From Chloroflexota bacterium (GTDB lineage Bacteria > Chloroflexota > Anaerolineae > UBA4142): 52,778 bases of DNA. The notes under the pieces were generated by a model. The model worked only from the letters and a program-made list of their open reading frames with translations, made no database searches and had not been told where the DNA came from. This document shows positions 8,760-16,995 of the stretch, one piece after another. A program made the translations under genes and the position numbers. The stretch is taken from positions 1 through 52,778 of the forward strand of contig JACRMI010000024.1 in the NCBI GenBank assembly GCA_016215025.1, given 5' to 3'. How positions within the stretch are numbered: the stretch's first letter is position 1; each line of letters opens with the position of its first letter.

Positions 8760-9476
8760 CTACCACACACCCGACAACAAACGATAGCGCACGCGCGCGG
8801 CGTACTCTTTATAGCCGTCGAGTTCGGCGAGCAAAGTCTTGTCCTCAAGCGCCGTCCGTACGATGATCAATATCGCGGTAATGACGCCAAGAAGGATTGC
8901 CCAATTTGAACCGAGCATCATCGGCGTACCGATGTACGCGAGAATCGTGCCCACGTAACCTGGGTGGCGCACAAACTGGTACGGTCCGCCAGTCGCAACC
9001 GTGTGTCCGCGTTCTTTTTGGATGCGGACGATCAACGAAAAGAACGCGTTCGCGGCGATTGCCCACAGCGCGAGAGTATAGCCCAACAATGTGAGCGCCA
9101 CGCCGATGATTTGCGCCCACGCCGGAAAATCACTCGTCCAACCATTGCGTGCGTCCAAGCCGCCCACGATGTAGATGATCAAGATGATGGTTCCGACCGC
9201 AATCATGATCAACGTGTCCCATTTTTTAGCGCCGTGTTTGGGACCGGTGCGCTCGGCGAGCAGAGCCGGGTTTTTGGGCAAGAGCACGAAGGCGGTTCCA
9301 AAAACATAGTACGCAATCGTGACGACCGTTGCCCAGCCCCAGACCCAGTTCCAATTCCCCGCGCCCCAGAACAAGATCACGCCCGCCATCACCGTGCCAA
9401 CGATTTCGCGGATGAACCAACGCGCGACGCCGCGCTTGACTGTCGAGGAATTCGTACTCATTGTGTCGATGGTCAT
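8760..9476 (-). CDS. Isoprenylcysteine carboxyl-methyltransferase family membrane protein
   Basis: A 238-residue polytopic membrane protein with about five hydrophobic segments. Its C-terminal signature is that of the ICMT/PEMT/NnrU-like family: GGPYQFVRHPGYVG, then EDKTLLAELDGYKEYAARV, and the end YRLLSGVW. In this family the RHPxY motif and the Glu of the second block bind S-adenosylmethionine at the membrane face. Bacterial members methylate lipids or small molecules, but the substrate here is unknown. The start has AAGGAGG at 6 bases. It lies 35 bp upstream of the ATC-hydrolase-like gene and probably shares its transcript. Confidence 0.85.
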   Translation of the reverse strand: MTIDTMSTNSSTVKRGVARWFIREIVGTVMAGVILFWGAGNWNWVWGWATVVTIAYYVFGTAFVLLPKNPALLAERTGPKHGAKKWDTLIMIAVGTIILIIYIVGGLDARNGWTSDFPAWAQIIGVALTLLGYTLALWAIAANAFFSLIVRIQKERGHTVATGGPYQFVRHPGYVGTILAYIGTPMMLGSNWAILLGVITAILIIVRTALEDKTLLAELDGYKEYAARVRYRLLSGVW

Positions 9477-9521
9477 TTTGCCTCCTTTATCGCCTACCGT
9501 TGCTCAAACCAACTACTTGGT

Positions 9522-10913
9522 TTATTTCTGAGCCAAGCGTTTGGCTTCTTCCAGAAGTTGATCGAGGCCATGGCGGCTAAAATAGCGTCCACGCAGAAAC
9601 ACCCCTTCGATCTTTTCTGCGTTGCGGATATCGTCCAACGGATTCGCTCTGACGAGTACCATCGAAGCGGTCTTGCCCTCGGCAATTGTACCGAGTCGTT
9701 TATCCAAACCCATAAACCGTGCAGGAACGATGGTTGCACTGCGCAATACATCTGCTGCCGGGATGCCGGCCTCCTGCCAGATCACCATTTCCTCGTGGAC
9801 CGAATAGCCAGGGATGATGCCGGGAACCGTTACGTCGGTCCCTATCATCAGCGGGATCTTTGCCTTGTTCATCCCCTTGACCATCTGCGACCAGTTTTGG
9901 CAGAACAAGTCTGAGAACCCGCTTGTTCCAGCCCACATTGATTTCCACAAGGATAGAAGGTTTGGCGAGATATATTCACCTCTCGGTAGATTCTGGACCT
10001 CGAGTGTATTTACATTTGGATGGTCCTTGTGTGCGACCACAGTCGGATCGATCGTTATACCACTCGCACGCAATCGCTGATAGAAATCTTGCAATGCCTG
10101 CGGGTTCACTTCATCCAGGCGCAACAAATAGCGCGCCTCCGATCCCGAGCCAGCGTAAGTTAACTTGACCGGCTCACCCAACAGTTTGGCGATGACTTTA
10201 TCAAAGCCAAAAAAGTGTTCGCTGCTTTGCAGACCAGCCACCGCCGCATCTTCGATATAGATCGACTCGGGTACGTGGCCGACCGTCTTGAGACCGAGTT
10301 TTTTCGCCTCATCGACGATTGCCAGGAACACTTTTTTGTCGAGGGCGCTGTAGACCTTGATCATGTCCACGCCTGCAGCGGCCTGTTTGCGTACCGCTGC
10401 CCGGCCTTCGTCGGGCGTACTGATGCTTATTGAAATAGATGGAATTTCAGGCGGAGATCCATCAAGAATCGCACCAGCGACAATCATCTCTGGTCCCAGC
10501 GTTTCACCCCGGTTTAACTCATCCCGCAGTTTCAAGATGTATCGGTTTGTCATGCCCATGTCTCGGACGAGCAAGACACCATTGGCAATCATCAGGCGCC
10601 CATATATAGGTGCTTCGAAATAGTGCACGTGCGCATCGACGAGGCCGGGCATCAGGTAGAGCCCATGACCATTGATTATTCTGGCTTGATCTGGGACTTG
10701 CTCTGTTTGCGTACCGATCTTTTCAATCCGATCTCCTACAATCGTGACGGTTTGTCCGGGAACAGCAATCCCTTTTTCCACCTCGACGACGGTGACATCA
10801 ATAATCCTGTAAAGGTTCGCGGGTATGGGTGTGATTGTTGGCGCGGACACCGCGGCACTGCAAGCAGCCAAACTTATTGAGGCAAACAATAACAATAGTG
10901 TGAGGTATCTCAT
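9522..10913 (-). CDS. Amidohydrolase-family lipoprotein (imidazolonepropionase-like)
   Basis: A 463-residue secreted, lipid-anchored metal-dependent hydrolase. The N-terminus is a lipoprotein signal (LLLLFASISLAAC), and mature Cys lies near residue 19. The TIM-barrel amidohydrolase has the first metal motif MPGLVDAHVHYFE, later His residues in VGHVPES and QSSEHFF, and the fourth-strand motif MIGTDVTVPG. A C-terminal composite sheet (IAEGKTASMVLVRANPLDDI) is typical of imidazolonepropionase-like and prolidase-like members. The substrate may be a cyclic amide or dipeptide. The ATG at 10913 begins the signal peptide; the longer open frame lacks support. It is downstream of an LCMT-like methyltransferase, 35 bp apart. 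Confidence 0.88.
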   Translation of the reverse strand: MRYLTLLLLFASISLAACSAAVSAPTITPIPANLYRIIDVTVVEVEKGIAVPGQTVTIVGDRIEKIGTQTEQVPDQARIINGHGLYLMPGLVDAHVHYFEAPIYGRLMIANGVLLVRDMGMTNRYILKLRDELNRGETLGPEMIVAGAILDGSPPEIPSISISISTPDEGRAAVRKQAAAGVDMIKVYSALDKKVFLAIVDEAKKLGLKTVGHVPESIYIEDAAVAGLQSSEHFFGFDKVIAKLLGEPVKLTYAGSGSEARYLLRLDEVNPQALQDFYQRLRASGITIDPTVVAHKDHPNVNTLEVQNLPRGEYISPNLLSLWKSMWAGTSGFSDLFCQNWSQMVKGMNKAKIPLMIGTDVTVPGIIPGYSVHEEMVIWQEAGIPAADVLRSATIVPARFMGLDKRLGTIAEGKTASMVLVRANPLDDIRNAEKIEGVFLRGRYFSRHGLDQLLEEAKRLAQK

Positions 10914-10948
10914 ACCAAGTTCCGTTGGTACGTTGCCAACTGCGAGAT

Positions 10949-11758
10949 TCACAGTTGATAGTGCACGATGCGGTGTGCTCGCCGAACGATATTGAAAGAC
11001 CCCGCCAACTTGTAAGCCAGACGATAGCCAAGATTGAGCCGATCCAAATCTGGGTCCTGGCTAAAATACCACTCCTCCAAGAGGCGAATACCCTGTGCCC
11101 AATTCTCTACATCCCTCGGATCGTCAATGCCCCAACCGAGACTTGCGCCGGTTTGCTTGAGCGATGAGTGGCGGAGTGCTGAGCGCGCCGTTAATCGACT
11201 GAAAACATCGGCGATTAGACGACAACCTGGGAATGTCTCCCGCAATTGGAGAAACAGTCGTTTGACGTCGACTTCGCTCAAGTACATCAACAAACCCTCA
11301 GCCACCGCGAGTACGGGGCGACTTGCCACCGTAACTTGATTCATCCATTCCAAATCAGTCACCGAAGAAGCGATCAAGTGGTAGCGGTCATGAGCCGCAT
11401 AAAATCGTTGGCGCAGTTCGATCACCGGTGGCATGTCCAAGTCGTACCATTCGACGTGACCGTTGTCCACTCGCCAAAAGCGACTATCCAAACCACAACC
11501 CAGATGCAAAATCACTCCATCGGGATGCTCAGCTAGAAACGCACTCGTAACAGCATCTAGTTTTTTCGTGCGTTGACAGACCAGCACGACAGTTTTGTAG
11601 GGCACGCGCAGCCGAGTAAAGTCATAATCCACTTGGTTGAGTATATCCCGAGCCCGAGAATCAAAGAACAATGGGTTCTCCGGCTGTGCCTTGGCGTACA
11701 GCACGATGAGCAGGGTCTCCTGCTCGGGCGATAAAGTGACCCTGGTTTTTGCATTCAT
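10949..11758 (-). CDS. Class I SAM-dependent methyltransferase, LCMT/TcmP family
   Basis: A 269-residue enzyme of the leucine-carboxyl-methyltransferase-like family. It has the SAM-binding loop VILHLGCGLDSRFWR near residue 88, an acidic strand WYDLDMPPVIELR, and the family motif AVAEGLLMYLSE near residue 160. Bacterial relatives include TcmP and other O-methyltransferases of polyketide or small-molecule metabolism. The ATG at 11758 has AGGAGGT upstream. A longer frame to 11818 is less likely. It is in the same orientation as the amidohydrolase lipoprotein that follows, and the pair may have its own promoter (11865-11892). Confidence 0.87.
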   Translation of the reverse strand: MNAKTRVTLSPEQETLLIVLYAKAQPENPLFFDSRARDILNQVDYDFTRLRVPYKTVVLVCQRTKKLDAVTSAFLAEHPDGVILHLGCGLDSRFWRVDNGHVEWYDLDMPPVIELRQRFYAAHDRYHLIASSVTDLEWMNQVTVASRPVLAVAEGLLMYLSEVDVKRLFLQLRETFPGCRLIADVFSRLTARSALRHSSLKQTGASLGWGIDDPRDVENWAQGIRLLEEWYFSQDPDLDRLNLGYRLAYKLAGSFNIVRRAHRIVHYQL

Positions 11759-11864
11759 TTTCCCACCTCCTGCTACCTTGCCAGTCGTTTGCGCAACGAT
11801 CGGCGCTCGCTCTGCCATCTACCAAACTCAATGACTTTTGTCACTTGCCAGCGAAAGAATTTGG

Positions 11865-11892
11865 ATTCTATCATTGGTTCATACTGCATCAA
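11865..11892 (-). promoter_or_regulatory. Possible minus-strand promoter before the methyltransferase
   Basis: On the minus strand TTGATG (11892-11887), a 16-bp spacer and TAGAAT (11870-11865) form a fair sigma-70-like promoter. It overlaps the stop of the upstream membrane protein and lies about 107 bp before the methyltransferase start. This is sequence match only. Confidence 0.35.
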
Positions 11893-12428
11893 GCACCATA
11901 CGTTGTCACTAGACCGATTACTATGAGGAGCATTAGAATTGCAAACACAACACCCATTAGCCAACCGAGCCATTTTTTATCTGGATTAGTAATCCAATAA
12001 AAAAGCAGGATGGAAAACGAAAATGATTGAAGAACTATTTCCAGGTATGTCGCCATGGATACTGGGAGAATTGTATACACCATTCCCTCGATTGATCCTG
12101 GAGCTGGTCCAAAAGTTGAGAGAATTCCCAAAGCGACCAAGAGCCACCATGTGATCAGCCAGCCATTTTTCTTGCCAAAGAGTATTTCTCGAATTGGGAA
12201 AAAAGCCAGCGCGAAGATAAAACCCCTGATCGGCTGAACTAATGGTCCCGCCATGATTACAGGATCGTTGGTTGGGCGCATCCAACATGCCATTTCCGGT
12301 GATCGGAATGATTCTGTATAGTTAAATATCAGAAACACGGGAATCCCCACAAACACATAAGTGATCGTATGAGCTACAATCGCTTTCAGGGCAAGCCCCA
12401 CAAAGCCGGGGGGATTCTTGTCTAGCAT
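11889..12428 (-). CDS. Polytopic membrane protein, paralogue of 22067-22591
   Basis: A 179-residue protein with five or so hydrophobic helices and no known catalytic motif. It is similar in layout and motifs to the 174-residue protein at 22067-22591: an early HTITYVFVGIPVF helix (HTFSYLLVGAIAY in the other), a central IRGFIFALAFFPI (LLRGLLMALVFIPI), and the loop GPAPGSIEGMVY (APSPANIEGALY). The two are clear paralogues within the same directon. The gene follows the disrupted GNAT gene by 16 bp, so before the insertion both were co-transcribed. No function can be assigned. Confidence 0.75.
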   Translation of the reverse strand: MLDKNPPGFVGLALKAIVAHTITYVFVGIPVFLIFNYTESFRSPEMACWMRPTNDPVIMAGPLVQPIRGFIFALAFFPIREILFGKKNGWLITWWLLVALGILSTFGPAPGSIEGMVYTILPVSMATYLEIVLQSFSFSILLFYWITNPDKKWLGWLMGVVFAILMLLIVIGLVTTYGA

Positions 12429-12444
12429 CTAAATCCTCTCTTTC

Positions 12445-13064
12445 TTAACGCGACTGGAGATATCTCTCCACCTGATCGACCTCAACTTGCCAGACGGTCA
12501 CTGACATGTACGGCTTGAAGCCCAGTTCGTGATTGATTTTGAGCATTGCTGCATTTGAATCGGCGTTGCCGGTGCGAACGAATTTGATTTCGGGATGCTC
12601 GCGCAATATCTTGTCCAACATCGCCGCTTTGAGCCAGCGTCCCAAACCCAGATTGCGGTATTCCGGAAAGACACCTGTTTCCAATTGTTGTAGAATCTGC
12701 GGGCGATTAGGATTCCATAAAACTTGCGTGAACCCAGCAAATTTTCCGGTTGCCTTTTCACGCGCATAAAGCGTTCGCCGTTCATCGCCGCGCGCAAAAA
12801 TCGTTTTTTCGATTTGGCGCAATTGTTCCGGCGTAAAATGTTCGTCTTCAAATTCTAGCGTGCCGCGCGGCGCCGTATTCATCACTTGCATCAATTCGGC
12901 AACCGCTTGAATATTTTCTTCGGGATAGGCACTATCCCAACAACCCAGCTCGAAACTAGCAGCGCGTTCCTGCGCGCGCTCTTGCCATTGACGAACCAGG
13001 TCCCGATTCAAATCGGCGATCTTGAGTTGATTTGTATGCGCAGCAAGGCCAGCGTGCGCACCTA
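12445..13064 (-). pseudogene. GNAT acetyltransferase, C-terminal part, cut by IS630
   Basis: This is the 3' portion of a tandem-GNAT (mycothiol-synthase-like, two-domain) gene. The frame includes the second acetyltransferase domain with [19 protein letters not shown] and the family ending [19 protein letters not shown]. Its open frame continues into the IS630 left end and could start at a TTG within the inverted repeat (13098), but that start is not native. The missing N-terminal domain lies at 16996-17439, beyond the insertion. With one TA target copy and the IS removed, the two parts join in frame as 354 codons, reading [12 protein letters not shown] across the junction. The C-terminal domain alone might still be made, but the intact enzyme is lost. 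Confidence 0.9.
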
Positions 13065-13093
13065 AGTAGGTATGCAAAAGTAATTTGACAAAA
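13065..13093 (+). repeat. IS630 left terminal inverted repeat
   Basis: It begins AGTAGGTATGCAAAAG and ends in TAATTTGACAAAA, directly after the TA target copy at 13063-13064. It matches the reverse complement of 16967-16995 at 25 of 29 positions. Confidence 0.9.
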
Positions 13094-13145
13094 CGCAATA
13101 CTGATCTATGCTTTCGATGGTAAGAACTAGAAAGCTCAGGTCAGT

Positions 13146-14032
13146 ATGAGACTTATTCGGTTGTCATCGCGCGCCCGTGAGATTTTGCAGCGCGTGGTGC
13201 GCTCGCATTCGGATGCGCGCGAAGTTCGCCGTGCTCAAATCCTCTTGGCCGCAGACCGCCAGGAAGACGTGGACTCCATTGCCAAACGCGTGGGACGTGT
13301 TCGTCAAACCATCTACGCGATCATTCAACGGTACAAGGAACGGCGTGCTCTGCCGGTGGTCGAGCGCATTCGGGATCAGACGCGTCCCGGTCGTCCCGCC
13401 ACCAAACGAGAGCAGGCGATGGAAATCATTCGCACGTTGTTGTCCAAACCACCCGCTCGTTATCACTATCGTTCACCGGTTTGGACGGTGCCCATGTTGC
13501 GCTACCAAGTGCAACGACGCTTGAAGGAACCCGTCAGTCCGTGGACCGTGCGCCGGGCACTCCGACGTCTCCGTTATCGTTTTAAGCGTCCCCGCTATGT
13601 CTTGGCACAACGTCCGCTGTATTGGCGACAGGCAAAAGGGGGCTTAAAAAGGGGCTCAAAGGGCGCTGGCGCACCGTCATCTTGTTTCTGGACTCAACGA
13701 TTTAGCGAAATCCCACCCTTACGCGCGATGTGGGCACCGATGGGACAACAGGCGTGTGTGCCGATCCTGGGAAGCCATGAGCGGCGGCTCCTCACGGGCG
13801 TTCTGAGTATCAAGACCGGCGATTACATCGATGCCCTGTCGGAGGAATTTCATCAAGAGCACTTTCAAGCGATGCTATCGCAGATCCGACGGCATTGGCG
13901 TGGCTGGCAGATCGTCTTGTTTCTGGATCGGAATTCTCCGCATACAGCGGATGCGAGTCAGGAGCTGGCGCATGCGCTCGGGATTCAACTCCGCTGGTTA
14001 CCCAAAGCCTGTTCGGAATTGAACGTGATGGA
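13146..14032 (+). pseudogene. IS630 transposase, N-terminal part, frameshifted and interrupted
   Basis: This reads as an IS630 transposase: an HTH region with VRRAQILLAADRQEDVDSIA, a linker, then the DDE catalytic core. The second Asp is intact in VLFLDRNSPHTA and the region of the third acidic residue is in PKACSELNVM. From about 13650 to 13703 the main frame is wrong. The expected RTVILFLDSTI stretch, with the first catalytic Asp, is readable only in another forward frame and there ends at a stop. Two compensating small indels explain this. The gene is then cut at codon 295-296 by the serine-recombinase element; its last 57 codons are at 16791-16964. It is inactive on both counts. Confidence 0.88.
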
Positions 14033-14038
14033 AGTTGG

Positions 14039-16303
14039 CTATTCATACTGCTCCTCCAATGTAGTGGGATACAAAGTAATTGCGCTTGCTGGCGTCCCAC
14101 GCTGTTGGTTTTGCAAGACATATTGGTTCTCTGCCGCAGACACATCAACTTGCCATTCCCAATGTTGTTCACGCCGCATGCGACGGATGGCGCGTCGTCC
14201 AGCACGCACTTCTTCCCAGAGCTGGGCTTCCGTTCGACCCAGGGTCTTGGTGGCGGCGCGGAGACGCTCAAAGCCAGGTTCTGGAGATTGAGCGGTCAAG
14301 CGCGCCATATCGTCTGGGCTGACGCGCAGCCAGTACGGATTTTTGCCCGGCATCTGTTGGGCGAACAGAATACCGTGGCGGACCCAGCCATCAATAGTCG
14401 CACGCGACACGCCGAGCAAATGCGCGGCGGCACTCACCGAGATCAAGCCATCACCTCGCGTGTCTTGACCGCGGGGCACAATCGGACAAGCACTGGGAAT
14501 GTGGTTGCGGACACGCAGGTTATGCACGCGTTGATACGTCCACGGTTTGCCCCAGCGCGTCGTGAAATGCTGGGCATTGAGCACTTCAGCAATCTGATCA
14601 TCCGAGTGGGTCGGTGCCAGAGCACGCATTTGTTCCAGAATTGCCGCATCGGTCGTCAAACCATCGGTCGAACGAGGACGCCGAACACGCACGGTCGTCG
14701 TTGCGCCAGTATGCCAACAAACGTGGACAATGATCGTCCCAGGTTCGCTGATGCCATCCAGCGCGACCTCGCGAATGAGACACCGGATCAGACGCTTGCG
14801 ATCCGCCATCGTCGTCGTCTCCGCGTACCAAAGCTGGGGCAGTTCAGTGAGCGAACGACGAATGAGCAAACGATCATTTTCAGTCAGCGGAGCCAGTTGC
14901 TCTTGCTGGGCTTGGGCATAGGACCGTTCCAAGCGCTGAACTTCGGCGAGCGCAACGTTCCACCGATTTTCCAATTCGCGCGCGACGAGTCGATGCTCGG
15001 GTTCGACGCGATCAAATTGGCGTTGGGCACGCTCGGCTTCGTAGCGCGCGCGTTCCACGCGTTGTTGCCAGAGTTGGTCCAAGTGTTGACGTTCTTGCTC
15101 CAGTTGATCAAGCGCTTGCAAGGCCGCTTCGACCTGGGCGGGTTGCGTGGCCTGCAAAAACAACTCAGTTACCGCGCGATCAATCGGGGCGGCCTTGCAA
15201 GATTGGCATTGCGGTTCGCCATACCGACGTTTCGCGCGTAAACAAGTATACCACGGATCAGTGTTGTAGATGGTAGCCAAATGGCGTCCGCAGCGTGCAC
15301 AGACGACCAATCCCGTCAGGAGGGCTTCGCCTTGACGTACCGCACCCGGTCCCGGCATAAAACGCGAGCGGTTGGTGGCTAAACGAGTTTGATTTTCGAG
15401 GTATTCTGTCCAGGACAGATAGGCGGGAAAGACCTCTGGAATCAAGACGGTCCATTCCTCTTGCGGCGTACGGCGACGTGCTGGGACAGTATGCGTTTGA
15501 TCGGCTGGCACACTCTTGCGCCGACCATAGGCATAGGCACCGGCGTAGGTAGGATTGGTCAGGATCAAATAGATCGCTTCATAGGTCGGTGTTTTCCAGA
15601 TGACGTGGGCTGGACCGTCCGCGCCTAGTACGCTGCGCGGAACGCGCAAGTCCTGTTGGCGAAAGTAACGCAACACCGCACTGGCACTACCCAGGGTGCG
15701 GAACTGGGTCAGGATGGTTCGAATGGTCGTTTGCACCTGCTGGTCCGGATCAAAACGCACCCGCCCATCCGGTTCGCGCACCAAGCCAATCGGGAGTGAC
15801 CAGGCGAGTTCACCTTTGCGCGCTTTGTTCCACTTGCCGCCTTGCAAGCGCGCGCGGATGGACCAGAGTTCGGCTTCACTAATCGTGCCTTTGAGTCCGA
15901 GCAGCAACCGATCATTGTGATCTTGCGGATCGTAGACGCCATCTTCGTCGGCAATCAAGGTGTGAAAGATCGCGGCGAGTTCCAACACATGATACCAATC
16001 ACTCTGGCTGCGCGCGAAGCGCGAGATTTCGAGTGCCAGGACGATGCCAATTTGTCCCAGTCCGATGGCACTGACCAATTGCTGAAAGCCGCTGCGACCG
16101 ACCGCGGTCACCGCCGAATGACCTTGATCCTCATCAATGACGATGACCTGCGCGCGCGGCCAGCCCAACACGATGGCTTTATCCACCAGGGCGTATTGAC
16201 GCTCGGTGCTCTCGGTGTTCTCGAGGACTTGTTTCAAGGTCGACTGCCGCACATACACGATCGCTTGACGCGCCAGATGGTCGGGCGTGATTTTGGAATG
16301 CAT
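14039..16303 (-). CDS. Large serine recombinase with zinc ribbon and C-terminal MerR-like HTH
   Basis: A 754-residue site-specific recombinase. The resolvase catalytic domain (about 1-150) holds the nucleophile Ser in IVYVRQSTLKQ and arginines in ALEISRFARSQSDW. The Recombinase domain (about 160-290) contains LTNPTYAGAYAYGRRK. A zinc beta-ribbon has CARCGRH and a second Cys pair in CQSCKAAP. A coiled-coil (about 395-470, EQERQHLDQLWQQR) follows. Unusual for the family, the C-terminus adds an excisionase-like helix-turn-helix, LISVSAAAHLLGVSRATIDG. It cuts and rejoins at a 2-bp core without homology. The ATG at 16303 has AGGAAGG upstream, and the stop is only 7 bp from the left end of the element. 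It looks intact, so the element may be active. Confidence 0.93.
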   Translation of the reverse strand: MHSKITPDHLARQAIVYVRQSTLKQVLENTESTERQYALVDKAIVLGWPRAQVIVIDEDQGHSAVTAVGRSGFQQLVSAIGLGQIGIVLALEISRFARSQSDWYHVLELAAIFHTLIADEDGVYDPQDHNDRLLLGLKGTISEAELWSIRARLQGGKWNKARKGELAWSLPIGLVREPDGRVRFDPDQQVQTTIRTILTQFRTLGSASAVLRYFRQQDLRVPRSVLGADGPAHVIWKTPTYEAIYLILTNPTYAGAYAYGRRKSVPADQTHTVPARRRTPQEEWTVLIPEVFPAYLSWTEYLENQTRLATNRSRFMPGPGAVRQGEALLTGLVVCARCGRHLATIYNTDPWYTCLRAKRRYGEPQCQSCKAAPIDRAVTELFLQATQPAQVEAALQALDQLEQERQHLDQLWQQRVERARYEAERAQRQFDRVEPEHRLVARELENRWNVALAEVQRLERSYAQAQQEQLAPLTENDRLLIRRSLTELPQLWYAETTTMADRKRLIRCLIREVALDGISEPGTIIVHVCWHTGATTTVRVRRPRSTDGLTTDAAILEQMRALAPTHSDDQIAEVLNAQHFTTRWGKPWTYQRVHNLRVRNHIPSACPIVPRGQDTRGDGLISVSAAAHLLGVSRATIDGWVRHGILFAQQMPGKNPYWLRVSPDDMARLTAQSPEPGFERLRAATKTLGRTEAQLWEEVRAGRRAIRRMRREQHWEWQVDVSAAENQYVLQNQQRGTPASAITLYPTTLEEQYE

Positions 16304-16454
16304 GACCTTCCTCCGTACTCGTGGCTTGGTCGTGGGACGGTCGGACTGCGTGTAACGCCAACGCGGCCAAGAGTTGAATCACTTGTTGACGATGGATCGG
16401 CGAGAACGATTCCCAGTCAGGGATCGTCTCGGGCTGGGGTGAGATGCTCGACAT
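16179..16454 (-). CDS. Small element-borne protein upstream of the recombinase
   Basis: A 91-residue frame starting MSSISPQPETIPDWESFSP, with IHRQQVIQLLAALAL near its N-terminus. Short proteins of this type (Trp, then a helix ending LLAALAL) occupy the slot between DUF5372-like and recombinase genes in related elements, as far as I recall. It overlaps the recombinase start by 125 bp in a different frame, so its C-terminal half may not be functional sequence. A later frameshift in a shorter native protein is also possible. Function unknown, perhaps a recombination accessory factor. Confidence 0.5.
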   Translation of the reverse strand: MSSISPQPETIPDWESFSPIHRQQVIQLLAALALHAVRPSHDQATSTEEGHAFQNHARPSGASSDRVCAAVDLETSPREHREHRASIRPGG

Positions 16455-16740
16455 GGCTCGGACTCCTCTCTGGGTCTGGATTTGCCTTGAAGGCAACTAC
16501 CAGTTTAGCCAAAGAGAGCAGAGACGTCGCATTCACCCAGGGCTGTGTCGGTGATTCAGGAACCGAAGGGGAGGTCGGAAGCGAAGCCGCCACCGGTTCC
16601 GTCCACGATTCGGCGATGAAGGTTTGCGTGCCATCTGGGAGTGGAATGACAATTTGTGATTCCCCGGCTTGGCGATGATAAGGTCGAAGTACGGGAACGA
16701 TTTGGCCAAATAACGGGTGATGCGGGTGAATTACCCGCAC
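16417..16740 (-). CDS. DUF5372-like protein, first gene of recombinase element
   Basis: The core reads RFVRVIHPHHPLFGQIVPVL, then VIPLPDGTQTFIAESWTE. This matches the DUF5372 pattern of an HPFHPLxG box followed by a dG..xxxIPxSWT ending, seen next to serine recombinases in many mobile elements. It should be small and soluble, with unknown function. The start is uncertain. The frame is open back to an ATG at 16872, but that ATG is in the IS630 sequence outside the element. Inside the element the first usable codon is GTG at 16740, with AGGAGG 15 bases upstream, rather far. The C-terminal half is Pro/Ser-rich and it overlaps the next frame by 38 bp. Confidence 0.6.
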   Translation of the reverse strand: MRVIHPHHPLFGQIVPVLRPYHRQAGESQIVIPLPDGTQTFIAESWTEPVAASLPTSPSVPESPTQPWVNATSLLSLAKLVVAFKANPDPERSPSHVEHLTPARDDP

Positions 16741-16790
16741 GAATCGTTGTGGTTCACCTCCTGTTTGCGTAGCATTCTGTTGGTCTTGTA

Positions 16791-16964
16791 GATCAACTGT
16801 GGCGACATGTGAAAGACGAGGTGGCAGCGAATGAACCCACCCCCAATGTCGATGCGACGGCGCGCGGCGCACAAGACTATGATCATTCCCTTTCGCCCAA
16901 GGAACGTCTCGAAAAAGCGGGCGTCTTGTCCAAGGACTTCTGGCTAGTGGATGTTCTGCGATAA
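16791..16964 (+). pseudogene. IS630 transposase, C-terminal part
   Basis: This plus-strand frame starts DQLWRHVKDEVAANEPTP and continues through LSPKERLEKAGVLS to FWLVDVLR and a TAA. This is the typical C-terminal end of IS630 transposases of this group. It continues codon 295 of the left part once the recombinase element is removed, giving 352 residues. It has no start of its own. Confidence 0.88.
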
Positions 16965-16966
16965 GA

Positions 16967-16995
16967 TTTTGTCAAATTATTTTTGCACACCCACC
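16967..16995 (-). repeat. IS630 right terminal inverted repeat
   Basis: Read on the minus strand it begins GGTGGGTGTGCAAAAA and ends TAATTTGACAAAA, matching the left end at 25 of 29 positions. The TA target copy follows at 16996-16997. Confidence 0.9.

Larger units (their letters stand above)
14031..16790 (-). mobile_element. Serine-recombinase mobile element inserted in IS630 transposase
   Basis: A 2760-bp segment lies between the two halves of the IS630 transposase gene. Left junction: AACGTGATG-GA-AGTTGG. Right junction: CTTGTA-GA-TCAACTG. The shared GA (14031-14032 and 16791-16792) is the likely 2-bp crossover core, because joining the flanks through one GA restores the transposase reading NVMDQLWRHV in frame. 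The element carries three minus-strand genes in order: a DUF5372-like gene, a small gene and a large serine recombinase. There are no terminal inverted repeats, as expected for serine-recombinase integration. Confidence 0.88.
13065..16995 (+). mobile_element. IS630-family insertion sequence, itself interrupted
   Basis: The boundaries come from three signs. The ends 13065-13093 and 16967-16995 are imperfect inverted repeats (25 of 29 positions). A TA dinucleotide flanks each side (13063-13064 and 16996-16997), as IS630/Tc1-mariner elements duplicate TA. Removing the element with one TA restores the GNAT reading frame exactly. After subtracting the inner serine-recombinase element the IS is 1171 bp, the usual IS630 size, with one transposase gene on the plus strand, antisense to the host gene. 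Confidence 0.93.

Noticed and set aside
8964..9914. Open plus-strand frame of 316 codons
   Set aside because: It is antisense to the well-supported membrane methyltransferase and amidohydrolase genes.
13065..13098. TTG start at 13098 for a 217-residue GNAT protein
   Set aside because: The start lies in the IS630 inverted repeat; the gene is the C-terminal part of an interrupted gene.
13895..15241. Open plus-strand frame of 448 codons
   Set aside because: It runs antisense to the serine recombinase and across the left junction of the element; the composition is Arg-rich shadow coding and no motif is seen.
16741..16872. N-terminal extension of the DUF5372-like gene to an ATG at 16872
   Set aside because: This segment crosses the element boundary into IS630 transposase sequence on the opposite strand, so it cannot be the native start.
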